Assembly (NCBI GenBank): GCA_963676415.1
Contig: OY781097.1
Span: 1,736,001-1,800,000, forward strand
Direction of reading: 5' to 3'
Length of the DNA: 64,000 bases
Source of the DNA: G963662905 sp963676415
Lineage (GTDB): Bacteria > Bacteroidota > Bacteroidia > Bacteroidales > WRLA01
The notes beneath the pieces were generated by a model. It worked only from the letters and a program-made list of their open reading frames with translations, did not search any database and was not told where the DNA came from. Position 1 is the stretch's first letter, and every line of letters starts with the position of its first letter. This document shows positions 34,403 through 43,453 of the stretch, piece after piece. The position numbers were made by a program, and so were the translations under genes.

Positions 34403-35719
34403 CTATATCCAGCTGATTTGCTCTGCAACAGGCGCATCATCCACTGAACGCACTACCAACTGCAGGGTTCTGCGGCTTTTTTGTTCCAGCAGGATTTCCT
34501 TTCCTTCCTTGGCTTTTCGTTCACTTTCAGCATCAAAATAACGGATATTTAACAAGCGAACCGGATGGTTATAACGGATCCTGAAATTTTTCTTCAGCGC
34601 GCGCATGAGTTTCTCTACCTTTATTTCATCATAATCAAAACATAGGGAAAGGCTGGTAGCCGAATTTTGCATCATATGCACGCGAATACCGGTTTTACTG
34701 AGCTGGCTGTATATTTTATGGATGTCCTGCTCGCTGATAAAGCTCAGGTCGTTGGTGTTGATGGAAAACAAAACCTGTCGGAAACGCGCTGTATAGCAGG
34801 GTGGTAATTTGACTTCTTCTTCATAGTGACTGATCAGTGTTCCTTTTTTTTGAGGCTCCAGAAAAGATTTCAAATAAAGTGGTATTTTTTTGTCGTGAAC
34901 CGGACGTATTGTTTTGGGATGCAAAATTTTAGCGCCATAATAAACCAGTTCAATAGCTTCGGGATAAGGTAGTTTCTCCAGTAAAACCGTGTCATCCATC
35001 AGGTTGGGGTCGGCATTCAGAAAACCGGGAACATCTTTCCAGATGAGGAGCCTGTCGGCATCCATGGCATCAGCAAAAATAGCGGCACTGTAATCGGAAC
35101 CTTCTCTTCCCAGCGTAGTGGTTGTCCCGTTGGATGAGGATGCAATAAAACCCTGAGTTATAATGATGTTCGATTTCGAGATTGCATCGGCTTTGTTTTG
35201 CAGCATTTTGATTTTGCCCCGGGTCTGCGACATATTCACAGTGGCGTTCCGAAATTCCGGGCATGTTTCTATGTATTTGCGTGCATCGGCAAAAATCATT
35301 TCCAAACCCAATTTCTGTAAAAATGAATATACAATAAGTGTACTAAAAAGCTCCCCGTACGCTACGATTTGCGCGTATGTATAATCGTAAATTGTTATAG
35401 TTTCATCTGTGTTTGTAACAATATCATTAAGTTGTTTTGCCAACTGAAAGAATTCATTTTCAGCACGTGTTTTGCTGCATTCCAGCTCTTGAAAAACTTT
35501 TTTATGTGCTTCGATGACAGCTGTCAGAAGTTTTTTGGCTTTTCCCCTATTTTTATTCATTAATTGCTCAACGATTTCTTCCAGGGCATTGGTGTTTTTC
35601 CCCATAGCCGAAGCTACTATTAAGCGGGGCTTTTGGGGTGCTTCAAGTATTATTTTGCCGATATTTCGGATTGCTGCAGCGTCTTTTATTGATGCGCCGC
35701 CAATTTTATAAATATCCAT
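34403..35719 (-). CDS. lysC: Aspartate kinase
   Basis: The enzyme phosphorylates aspartate, the first step towards lysine, threonine, methionine and diaminopimelate. The 438-residue protein shows IYKIGGASIKD at the start (usual form KFGGTSV), the SAMGKNTNALEE segment, ITQGFIASSSNGTTTTLGREGSDYSAA and the aspartate/ATP-binding region DVPGFLNADPN. A C-terminal ACT domain region (FSINTNDLSFISEQDIHKIYSQLS) indicates feedback control. It is a stand-alone monofunctional enzyme without a homoserine dehydrogenase fusion. The ATG at 35719 is preferred to the one at 35740 because a -7 box lies at 35745-35738, so the longer start would not be transcribed. Confidence 0.9.
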   Translation of the reverse strand: MDIYKIGGASIKDAAAIRNIGKIILEAPQKPRLIVASAMGKNTNALEEIVEQLMNKNRGKAKKLLTAVIEAHKKVFQELECSKTRAENEFFQLAKQLNDIVTNTDETITIYDYTYAQIVAYGELFSTLIVYSFLQKLGLEMIFADARKYIETCPEFRNATVNMSQTRGKIKMLQNKADAISKSNIIITQGFIASSSNGTTTTLGREGSDYSAAIFADAMDADRLLIWKDVPGFLNADPNLMDDTVLLEKLPYPEAIELVYYGAKILHPKTIRPVHDKKIPLYLKSFLEPQKKGTLISHYEEEVKLPPCYTARFRQVLFSINTNDLSFISEQDIHKIYSQLSKTGIRVHMMQNSATSLSLCFDYDEIKVEKLMRALKKNFRIRYNHPVRLLNIRYFDAESERKAKEGKEILLEQKSRRTLQLVVRSVDDAPVAEQISWI

Positions 35720-35737
35720 TGTTGTAATTTTAATCGA

Positions 35738-35745
35738 CAAAGGTA
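35738..35745 (-). promoter_or_regulatory. Bacteroidota -7 box for aspartate kinase
   Basis: TACCTTTG on the minus strand ends 18 bases before the ATG at 35719. The -33 region is poor. Confidence 0.5.
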
Positions 35746-35830
35746 TTATAAATTTAACTGATCTTGTAATGGTTGTAATATTTATTTATTTACGAAAGAC
35801 CCTGTTGTTTCTCGGGCAGACCGACAAGTC

Positions 35831-38800
35831 ATGAAGAGTTTGGGAAAATATGGCAAGATTTCCATTCCCATTTATTTCGTGCTTAGTACATTTGCAACAA
35901 AATTGTTATTCGTGGTAGAACAGGATTTATTGGCATTATTCAGGAAAAATCCCAAAATCAGGGAAATCAGCAGAATATTTAAAGAAGATGATCAAATGCA
36001 CATCGCACTGAAAGGGCTCAGTGGATCATCTCAGGCTGTTTATGCAGCAGCACTTTTCAAAGAAATCCGGGGCATGCAGCTTTTTATCATGCCCGAAAAA
36101 GAGCAGGCCGCATATTTTTATAATGATCTCGAGAATATTTTTGGCGAAAGGGATATGCCTTTCGACCAAAGGCGCATTTTGTTTTTCCCGGCCAGTTCGC
36201 GAAAAGCCTATGGCACCGAAAAAACCGACAATTCCAATGTGGTACTGCGTGCCGAGGTGCTCAACAAAATCTCAACGATTGGCAAGGATTTGATCATTGT
36301 GAGCTATCCGGAAGCAATGGCCGAAAAAGTTGTGAGCAAGAAATTCCTGAAAGCCAAAACCCTGACTTTGCGTGTGGACGAAGAAATTGGTCAGGAGCTG
36401 ATCATTGACCAACTGATGGAATATGGCTTTGAGCGGGTCGATTTTGTGATTGGCCCCGGACAGTTCAGCCTGCGCGGCGGCATTATTGATGTGTTTTCAT
36501 TCAGCAGCGATTTGCCATACCGGATTAGTTTCTTTGGTGATGAAATTGAATCCATCCGCAGTTTTAAACCTGCCGATCAGCTTTCGGTAAAAAACCTGAA
36601 CCGTATTTCACTGATGCCGGATATTCAGGACAGCATACAAACCGAAAAGCGCGAGCCCTTGCTTCAATATCTGCCCGAACGCACTTTGGTCTGGATTGAT
36701 GAAGCGGAGTTTTGTGCCGACCGTATCCAAAAGCAGTTTGGAGCAGTTCGTAAAGCATATAATGAACTGGATGGTGAAGTGGAACATCTGAGGCCGGAGG
36801 AATTATTTGACCAAAAGGAAGGTTTCCTCAGCGACCTGAAAGCCTTTCGGATTATAGAAACGGGCATCAAAGCTTCATTTTCACAAAAAGAAATCCGTTT
36901 CAACACGCGCCCCCAACCTTCTTTTAATAAGAATTTTGATTTCCTTTTAAAACATCTGCACGAAAACCATCAACTGCGCATCCAAACCCTGATTTGTTCG
37001 GCCAACCAAAGGCAGCTCAAGCGCATTGAACAAATTTTTGAAGATTTGCGCGAGAAAGAAATGAGCGAAGAATCCACTCCCTACAAAAGCCTGAAAATAG
37101 ACCTGCATGAGGGTTTTGAGGATGATGATTTGAAGCTGGCGCTTTTTACAGATCATCAGATATTTGACCGCTACCACCGGTTCCGCCTGCGCGATAATTT
37201 CAGCGCCCGCGAAAGTATTACGCTCAAAGAAATCTACAACCTGCAAAAGGGGGATTTCGTAACGCATATCGATCATGGCGTCGGGCGTTTTGATGGGCTC
37301 GAAACAATAGAAAATAACGGCAAGCGACAAGAAGTCATCCGTTTGATTTACCGCAACAACGACCTATTGTATGTGAGTATTCATTCCCTCCACCGTATTG
37401 CTAAATATGTGGGCAAGGAGGGAACCGAACCTTCGCTGAACAAACTGGGTACCAAAAGCTGGGAAAACACCAAGTCAAAAACCCGCAAAAAGGTTAAAGA
37501 TATTGCCCGCGAGCTGATTAAGCTTTATGCCAAAAGGCGCGCGGCCAAAGGTTTTGCTTTTACACCGGATACCTATATGCAGCACGAACTGGAAGCCAGT
37601 TTTATCTACGAAGATACGCCCGATCAGCTCAAATCAACACAAGCTGTAAAGCAGGATATGGAAGCTGATTTCCCAATGGACCGTTTGGTGTGCGGCGATG
37701 TGGGCTTTGGCAAAACCGAAGTTGCCATTCGGGCGGCATTTAAGGCTGTGGCCGACAGCAAACAAGTCGCCGTGCTTGTGCCAACAACGATCCTGGCATT
37801 GCAGCATTATCATACTTTTTCCGAACGCCTGAAGGATTTTCCCTGCACCATTGACTATCTGAACCGTTTCAAATCTTCTGCCAAACAGAAAGAAACCATT
37901 CAGAAGCTCAAAAGCGGCGAAATTGATATCATCATCGGAACGCACCGCCTGATTGGAAAAGATGTGCAGTTTAAAGACCTCGGATTGCTTGTTGTGGATG
38001 AAGAACAGAAATTTGGCGTGGCGGCAAAAGATAAATTGAAGAACCTGCGTGTAAATGTGGATACGCTTACCCTTACGGCCACACCAATCCCCCGTACCTT
38101 GCAGTTTTCCATGATGGGTGCCCGCGATCTTTCTGCGATCAATACACCTCCGGCAAACCGCCAGCCGGTGCAGACAGAAATCGTTCCTTTTAACGAACAG
38201 GTTATCCGCAATGCCATTATGTTTGAGGTGAACCGTGGCGGGCAGGTCTTTTTTGTGCACAACCGGGTGCAGAATATTCCCGATGTTGCCGGAATGATCC
38301 AACGTTTTTGCCCCGATGTGAAAATTGCCGTGGCGCATGGCCAGATGGAGGGAAAGAAACTGGAACAGATTATGGTCGATTTTATTGATCACGAATTTGA
38401 TGTGCTGATAGCTACAACCATTATCGAATCCGGTTTGGACATCCCGAATGTAAATACCATCCTCATCAATGATGCTTATAATCACGGCTTAAGCGATTTG
38501 CACCAGCTGCGCGGCAGGGTAGGGCGCTCCAATAAAAAGGCTTTTTGCTATCTGTTGTCGCCACCGCTTTCTTCCCTTACGGATGATGCCCGTAAACGCC
38601 TGAAAGCCATTGAAGAATTTTCAAATCTCGGCGGTGGGTTCAGCATCGCAATGCGCGATTTGGATATCCGTGGCGCCGGAAACCTCCTGGGCGGTGAGCA
38701 AAGCGGTTTTATCAGCGAAATCGGTTTTGAGATGTACCAGAAAATCCTGGATGAAGCAGTACAGGATCTGAAACGCAATGAGTTCAGCGATGTTTATGCC

Positions 38801-39277
38801 GGTCAGCAGGGAGAAATAAACCGTGTGGATTGCCAAATAGAAACGGATCTGGAAATCCTGCTGCCCGTGGATTATGTCTCCAACATCACCGAAAGGCTGA
38901 TTCTGTACAAAGAACTCGACAGTTTGAAAAACGATGATGAGCTCAAAGGATTTGAAAACCGTTTGGCCGATCGTTTCGGAACCGTTCCGCAAGCGGCCAA
39001 AGATTTGATGATGACACTGCGCTTGCGTTGGTTGGCAGGTGGTCTGGGTATAGAGAAACTGATCCTAAAACAGAAAAAGCTGATTGCACAGTTTGTGAGC
39101 AATCCCGAATCCACATTTTTTGAGGGAGAAGTCTTTCAGAATATCCTCCTACAGGTGCAAAGCAACCCGCAGAATTGCCGCCTGAAAGAAACCAAAGGAA
39201 GCCTACGCCTGGTTTTTGCCGGAGTGGAAACTGTTGATGCAGCCTTTGAGGTGTTGGAAAGGCTTAAAAAACAATAA
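35831..39277 (+). CDS. mfd: Transcription-repair coupling factor Mfd
   Basis: Mfd removes RNA polymerase stalled at DNA lesions and recruits UvrA. In up to 1148 residues the order is a UvrB-like N-terminal module, the RNA-polymerase-interacting domain (GDFVTHIDHGVGRFDG), a superfamily 2 helicase core (Walker A GDVGFGKTE near residue 621, box II VVDEEQKFGV near 722, TATPIPRTLQFSM, TTIIESGLDIPN, QLRGRVGRS) and the C-terminal TRCF domain. The first 27 residues of the frame look unlike Mfd and contain a perfect -7 box, TACATTTG, at 35887-35894. The true start may be the GTG at 35912, giving the expected (M)VEQDLLALFRKNP N terminus. The outer limit is given here. Confidence 0.95.
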   Translation: MKSLGKYGKISIPIYFVLSTFATKLLFVVEQDLLALFRKNPKIREISRIFKEDDQMHIALKGLSGSSQAVYAAALFKEIRGMQLFIMPEKEQAAYFYNDLENIFGERDMPFDQRRILFFPASSRKAYGTEKTDNSNVVLRAEVLNKISTIGKDLIIVSYPEAMAEKVVSKKFLKAKTLTLRVDEEIGQELIIDQLMEYGFERVDFVIGPGQFSLRGGIIDVFSFSSDLPYRISFFGDEIESIRSFKPADQLSVKNLNRISLMPDIQDSIQTEKREPLLQYLPERTLVWIDEAEFCADRIQKQFGAVRKAYNELDGEVEHLRPEELFDQKEGFLSDLKAFRIIETGIKASFSQKEIRFNTRPQPSFNKNFDFLLKHLHENHQLRIQTLICSANQRQLKRIEQIFEDLREKEMSEESTPYKSLKIDLHEGFEDDDLKLALFTDHQIFDRYHRFRLRDNFSARESITLKEIYNLQKGDFVTHIDHGVGRFDGLETIENNGKRQEVIRLIYRNNDLLYVSIHSLHRIAKYVGKEGTEPSLNKLGTKSWENTKSKTRKKVKDIARELIKLYAKRRAAKGFAFTPDTYMQHELEASFIYEDTPDQLKSTQAVKQDMEADFPMDRLVCGDVGFGKTEVAIRAAFKAVADSKQVAVLVPTTILALQHYHTFSERLKDFPCTIDYLNRFKSSAKQKETIQKLKSGEIDIIIGTHRLIGKDVQFKDLGLLVVDEEQKFGVAAKDKLKNLRVNVDTLTLTATPIPRTLQFSMMGARDLSAINTPPANRQPVQTEIVPFNEQVIRNAIMFEVNRGGQVFFVHNRVQNIPDVAGMIQRFCPDVKIAVAHGQMEGKKLEQIMVDFIDHEFDVLIATTIIESGLDIPNVNTILINDAYNHGLSDLHQLRGRVGRSNKKAFCYLLSPPLSSLTDDARKRLKAIEEFSNLGGGFSIAMRDLDIRGAGNLLGGEQSGFISEIGFEMYQKILDEAVQDLKRNEFSDVYAGQQGEINRVDCQIETDLEILLPVDYVSNITERLILYKELDSLKNDDELKGFENRLADRFGTVPQAAKDLMMTLRLRWLAGGLGIEKLILKQKKLIAQFVSNPESTFFEGEVFQNILLQVQSNPQNCRLKETKGSLRLVFAGVETVDAAFEVLERLKKQ

Positions 39278-39296
39278 TGCAGGAAACCTGATAAAC

Positions 39297-40223
39297 CTAA
39301 TCCTCAGCCTGAAAACGGATATTCCGCATCAAACCTGAATATTTTGTACGTTTTACAGCAGATTTTTTGAATAATTTCCGGAAATCATCAGCGCTGAGGT
39401 CCTTCCATTTTTCCTGGTCCATTGCATACAGTTTTTCAGGGGGGAGAAATTTTTCTTCCGCATGTGGCTGGGCTTTACTGTTATGCGGACAAACCTCCTG
39501 GCAAATGTCACAGCCAAAAATGAAGCCGCCTGTTTTGTTTTTGAAAGCTTCCGGGATTTCATCACGATGCTCAATAGTAAGATATGAAAGGCATTTGCGC
39601 GCATCGAGTTTTCGTGGCGCGATGATTGCCTGAGTAGGGCAGGCATCCATGCAGCGGGTGCATTTTCCGCAAAGGTCACGGCTAAAAGCTTCATCGGGCT
39701 CAATTTCCATATCGCAGATTATTTCTGCTATAAAAAACCAGGATCCTTTCCCGGGAACGATGAGGTTGCCGTTCTTTCCAATTTGGCCCAAGCCGGCTTT
39801 TACCGCCCAGGCACGTTCCAGCACCGGAGCCGAATCCGAGAAACAACGATAATTAAACGCACCGTATTCTTGTGTCAGTAATGCAACAAGATGCCGCATT
39901 TTTTCCTTCAGTACATGATGGTAATCCTCTCCATATGCATAACGTGCTAGTTTATAGTTGTTTTCTTTGCGTATTTGCTTTGGTGGAAAATAATTATGCA
40001 GCAGGACAATGACCGATTTGGCCCCATCAACAAGTTTGGTAGGATCGCAGCGTTTCTCAAAATGGTTTTCCATATAGGCCATGCTGCCATGGAATTGCCT
40101 GGCGAGAAATTCCCGAAGATGCGTTTCTTCTTCAACCAAATGATCTGCTCTGGCTATTCCGCATGCATCGAAGCCGGAATTTATTGCTGCTTTTTTTATG
40201 TGTTCTTTCTGGATAAGCATCAT
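39297..40223 (-). CDS. queG: Epoxyqueuosine reductase QueG
   Basis: This cobalamin-dependent Fe-S enzyme performs the last step of queuosine synthesis on tRNA. The 308-residue protein contains the catalytic region CFSDSAPVLERAWA with Asp130. Two [4Fe-4S] sites are formed by CGKCTRCMDACP (Cys185, 188, 191, 195) and Cys211 with CDICQEVCPHN (Cys238, 241, 245). No C-terminal HEAT extension is present, as in the shorter QueG forms. It is convergent with mfd, with 19 bases between the stop codons. A -7 box TATATTTG ends only 11 bases before the ATG, so the leader must be almost absent. Confidence 0.93.
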   Translation of the reverse strand: MMLIQKEHIKKAAINSGFDACGIARADHLVEEETHLREFLARQFHGSMAYMENHFEKRCDPTKLVDGAKSVIVLLHNYFPPKQIRKENNYKLARYAYGEDYHHVLKEKMRHLVALLTQEYGAFNYRCFSDSAPVLERAWAVKAGLGQIGKNGNLIVPGKGSWFFIAEIICDMEIEPDEAFSRDLCGKCTRCMDACPTQAIIAPRKLDARKCLSYLTIEHRDEIPEAFKNKTGGFIFGCDICQEVCPHNSKAQPHAEEKFLPPEKLYAMDQEKWKDLSADDFRKLFKKSAVKRTKYSGLMRNIRFQAED

Positions 40224-40233
40224 ATCGTATCAG

Positions 40234-40241
40234 CAAATATA
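40234..40241 (-). promoter_or_regulatory. Bacteroidota -7 box directly before queG
   Basis: TATATTTG on the minus strand ends 11 bases before the first of two adjacent ATG codons (40223, 40220). With a start about seven bases downstream the mRNA would be nearly leaderless. Confidence 0.45.
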
Positions 40242-40312
40242 ATGCAGCTAAGCGAGAATCACGCAATGATCCAGGGAATTGCATCAGTACATTTTATAAA
40301 CAGTGAAAATTT

Positions 40313-41174
40313 CTAAGAGATTTTTATCCAAAAAGATCCTCCGTGCCGCTCCACTCCTTCCAGATTATTATGTTCCCATACCGGTGCCAGCATATCAGAT
40401 AATTCCTTGTCTTCTGAAATGAAAAAGTTTGGACAAATTGTCTGATACTTTTCAGGATTTGCTAAGATATACATTGCTAATCCATATTGTTCTGAATATG
40501 CCCTTTCGCACATAAACTGTGGATAATCGTAAGGCAGATATATGTCGTGTATATGCACAATAACTCCTTTTTTGAGTTTTGGCAGGATTTCAAGGAAGAA
40601 AACCATGGAATCAGAGTTGGGTAAAATCCGGTGCGAATTATCTATGAATAATATGTCGTTCGCTTCAAGTTGATTAACTATATCATAATCAGTATCTTCA
40701 AAAGGTTTTCTGATTACGGTGTTCGCCAGTTGGTCAATTTCTGCACGAGGATGCGGATCGATAGAGATAATTTCTGTGCTTAAATTATTAATTTTTATAG
40801 CCATATAGGCCGCTTTGGTAGAGTTTCCGGAGCCTATTTCAAGATACTTTTTTGGTTGATACATTACTATATGTGCATATATCGACATGATATCCAGGCC
40901 GGGAAGAAATCCGTTATTCCATTCTGGTTTCGAAGGATCGTTTGTGTTTGCTTTACGCTTAATACTCCAAAAAATTTCTTTTTGCTCAAGAATGTTGTGG
41001 ATAACCTTTTTATAGGTATCCCTGTTTTTGTTAATTATATTATATAGCTCATTATGAGGCGTTTGCCCCCCCGTTTACGGTTTTGTTTGAATACCGGGGC
41101 TTCATATTCACTTTATAATCCAAAAATACATTCTGGAATTTTGGGCTCAGGAACCTATATACTGCTTTAATCAT
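40313..41174 (-). pseudogene. Class I SAM-dependent methyltransferase gene split by a one-base frameshift at a G7 run
   Basis: The long frame ending at 40313 is usually entered at the ATG at 40888, which would give 191 residues beginning just before motif I (YLEIGSGNSTK). The same frame stays open upstream to 41075 and encodes convincing family sequence, including PEWNNGFLPGLDIMSIYAHI and QTPHNELYNIINKNRDTYKK, but contains no ATG, GTG or TTG there. The real N terminus, MIKAVYRFLSPKFQNVFLDY, lies in another frame from the ATG at 41174. That frame reaches the run of seven G (41072-41066, minus strand) and stops at 41052. Removing one G would join both parts into 286 residues. A -7 box TACTTTTG at 41226-41219 fits the ATG at 41174. 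The cause may be a sequencing error, a pseudogene or slippage. The C-terminal part has HIHDIYLPYDYP, a substrate-side loop seen in Methyltransf_24-type proteins. Confidence 0.8.
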
Positions 41175-41218
41175 GATTTGAAGGTTTACTCAATTTCTAG
41201 CTTTTAGTTGTATTATAG

Positions 41219-41226
41219 CAAAAGTA
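41219..41226 (-). promoter_or_regulatory. Bacteroidota -7 box of the frameshifted methyltransferase gene
   Basis: TACTTTTG on the minus strand lies 45 bases before the ATG at 41174, supporting that codon as the original start. The -33 box is weak. Confidence 0.45.
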
Positions 41227-41290
41227 TATAAATATCCTGTTCTATACAGTGAAATCAGAAAAAAATGATTGAATAAATGGATAAAATTTT

Positions 41291-42322
41291 TTAAATATTA
41301 TTAAATAGATCGGGTTGACTGCTGTTTAAATTTTTCCCCAGATGCTTAAAAGCTTTCTCTGTAACTTCGCGGCCACGCGGTGTGCGCATGATATAACCTT
41401 CCTGGATCAGAAAGGGTTCGTAAACTTCTTCAATGGTTCCTGAATCTTCGCCAACGGCTGTGGCAATGGTGGTAATTCCTACCGGTCCGCCTTTAAATTT
41501 TTCGATGATGGTGCTCAAAATGCGGTTATCCATTTCATCGAGGCCGTTCATATCTACATTGAGCGCTGCCAAACCGAACTGTGCAATTTTCAGTTCAATA
41601 GTGCCATTACTTTTTATTTGTGCAAAATCGCGGATGCGGCGCAGCAGCAGGTTTGCAATACGAGGTGTTCCGCGGCTGCGGCGTGCTATTTCAAATGCGG
41701 CATCTTCGGTAATCGGCACCTTGAGGATGCCGGCTGCCCGTTCAACAATATGTGCCAGGGTTTCGGTATTATAATAATTGAGCCGCGAATTGATGCCAAA
41801 ACGCGAGCGCAAAGGAGCAGTAAGCAGCCCGCTTCTTGTTGTGGCGCCAACCAGGGTAAAAGGGCTGATTTCGATTTGTACACTGCGTGCATTGGGACCG
41901 GTTTCGATCATAATATCGATGCGATAGTCTTCCATGGCCGAATAGAGGTATTCTTCCACTATGGGGCTTAGCCGGTGGATTTCATCAATAAATAGAACAT
42001 CATTGGATTCAAGGTTGGTCAGCAGTCCGGCAAGGTCGCCGGGTTTGTCCAAAACAGGCCCTGAAGTCATTTTAATATTGACCCCCAGCTCGTTGGCTAT
42101 GATATATGACAGGGTTGTTTTGCCAAGGCCGGGAGGGCCATGCAATAAAACGTGATCCAATGCTTCGCCTCGCTGCCGTGCTGCCGAAACAAAAATATCG
42201 AGGTTTTCCACTACCTTGGGCTGTCCGGCAAAATCTTCGAAAGCAGAAGGCCGCAAAACTTTTTCAATTTCTTTCTCTCCTGTACTTAGCTGATTTCCGC
42301 TGGCATCGAGATTTTCATTCAT
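41291..42322 (-). CDS. ruvB: Holliday junction branch-migration ATPase RuvB
   Basis: RuvB is the hexameric motor that, with RuvA, moves Holliday junctions. The 343-residue protein starts with LRPSAFEDFAGQ, has Walker A GPPGLGKTTLS (63-73), Walker B/DEIHRL (113-118), sensor TTRSGLLTAPLRSRFG and the C-terminal winged helix with RTPRGREVTEKA. The partner ruvA lies 12 kb away on the other strand. A -7-like box TACTTTTG on the minus strand at 42408-42401 may serve it. Confidence 0.97.
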   Translation of the reverse strand: MNENLDASGNQLSTGEKEIEKVLRPSAFEDFAGQPKVVENLDIFVSAARQRGEALDHVLLHGPPGLGKTTLSYIIANELGVNIKMTSGPVLDKPGDLAGLLTNLESNDVLFIDEIHRLSPIVEEYLYSAMEDYRIDIMIETGPNARSVQIEISPFTLVGATTRSGLLTAPLRSRFGINSRLNYYNTETLAHIVERAAGILKVPITEDAAFEIARRSRGTPRIANLLLRRIRDFAQIKSNGTIELKIAQFGLAALNVDMNGLDEMDNRILSTIIEKFKGGPVGITTIATAVGEDSGTIEEVYEPFLIQEGYIMRTPRGREVTEKAFKHLGKNLNSSQPDLFNNI

Positions 42323-42461
42323 ATTAAATCATTATTAAACAGGAAATTAAAACGAAGCAATTTGCTGTTGTTGCTTTGGTTGCTGCTTTTTTCCCGAGAA
42401 CAAAAGTAGTAAATTTCCCACGAAGCGAAATTGCATCCTGAGGCAATTAATATTGATTTTT

Positions 42462-42493
42462 CTTGTGTACTTATCCGATATTTCTTACATTAG
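42462..42493 (+). promoter_or_regulatory. Probable promoter of the first UspA-like gene
   Basis: CTTG at 42462-42465, a 20-base spacer and TACATTAG at 42486-42493 differ from the consensus by one base in the -7 box. A one-base deviation could mean control by an alternative factor or simply lower strength. Confidence 0.4.
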
Positions 42494-42522
42494 CAAAGAA
42501 CAATATCAGAAAGGGCTAAGCT

Positions 42523-43347
42523 ATGAAAAAAATACTCGTTGCAATGGATTTATCGCAGGGTTCACTGCACGCCCTGAAGTATGCTGTCGGTCTTGCGAAT
42601 CAAATGGGAGCAGGTTTAACGATGATGTGGGTCGATGACCAGATCGGCGAATTGAACCTTTATAAAGGATCCAAAATTAACTATCGTAAAGATGACCGTA
42701 AAAACTTTGATGAACTTGTTAGGGAATACAGTCCCTTTATGGAAAAAGGGAAGCTTGATTACAAACTGAAGCACGGTAAAGTTTATAAGGAAATTGCCTT
42801 TTATGCCGGTCAGAACGATATTGATTTAGTTATAGTAGGCTCACATGGCGTAAGTGGTTTTGAGCAATACTGGATTGGGAGCAATGCATACCGGATCGTG
42901 ACACATGCCCCCTGCCCCGTGATCAGCGTGCGCTGCAGTTTTACGGCAGATAAGCCGCTAAAGCGAATTGTTTTTCCTGTTGATAATACAGGAAGTACAA
43001 GCCAGAAATCTGATTCGGTAAGCCGACTTGCAGCAGCTTGTGGAGCAGAAGTATTGGTGCTACAGCTCTATAAAACAAATTTAAAAACAATTCGTCGAAA
43101 GGTTGATGAATATACGCATAAGGCTGAAGCCAGTTTTCGCAATGCGGATGTTGCGTATTCTGTTCATTGCCTTGAAACTCATAATCCAACGAGTTCAATT
43201 ATGAGTTTTGCACGAAAAATGAAAGCAGACCTTATAGCCATTATGACCGAACAGGATACATCAGAGGCAAATGTGATGATGGGCACTATTGCGCAGCAAT
43301 TAGTGAACCATTCCGAATGGCCAGTATTGAGTGTGCAGTCAAAATAA
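42523..43347 (+). CDS. Tandem-domain universal stress protein (UspA family)
   Basis: The 274-residue cytosolic protein consists of two Usp domains. The first holds the ATP-binding signature G-x2-G-x9-G-S (residues 106-120, GSHGVSGFEQYWIGS) and starts with the typical MKKILVAMDLS strand. The second domain (about 148-274) keeps the fold (KRIVFPVDNT, PVLSVQSK) but lacks the glycine motif, so only one nucleotide site is expected. It is a close paralogue of the gene at 43897-44745, from which it is separated by a SPOR-domain gene on the same strand. Confidence 0.9.
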   Translation: MKKILVAMDLSQGSLHALKYAVGLANQMGAGLTMMWVDDQIGELNLYKGSKINYRKDDRKNFDELVREYSPFMEKGKLDYKLKHGKVYKEIAFYAGQNDIDLVIVGSHGVSGFEQYWIGSNAYRIVTHAPCPVISVRCSFTADKPLKRIVFPVDNTGSTSQKSDSVSRLAAACGAEVLVLQLYKTNLKTIRRKVDEYTHKAEASFRNADVAYSVHCLETHNPTSSIMSFARKMKADLIAIMTEQDTSEANVMMGTIAQQLVNHSEWPVLSVQSK

Positions 43348-43370
43348 AGCCCAGACAATACTAATTTGGT

Positions 43371-43378
43371 TATTTTTG
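43371..43378 (+). promoter_or_regulatory. Bacteroidota -7 box before the SPOR gene
   Basis: TATTTTTG lies 75 bases before the ATG at 43454. The -33 box is weak. Confidence 0.45.
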
Positions 43379-43453
43379 TACGTTATTGTAATGGTGCTTT
43401 CTGGTTGGATCTAATTGGATTACAAACCGGGTACATATTAATTGATCGGAACT

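Noticed and set aside
40313..40888. Intact 191-residue methyltransferase starting at the internal ATG
   Set aside because: Clear family sequence continues upstream in the same frame without a start codon; the frameshifted full-length gene explains it better.
41066..41072. Programmed ribosomal frameshift as the sure explanation of the split methyltransferase
   Set aside because: No typical slippery heptamer with downstream structure or upstream Shine-Dalgarno stimulator was recognised; sequence error or decay is equally likely.
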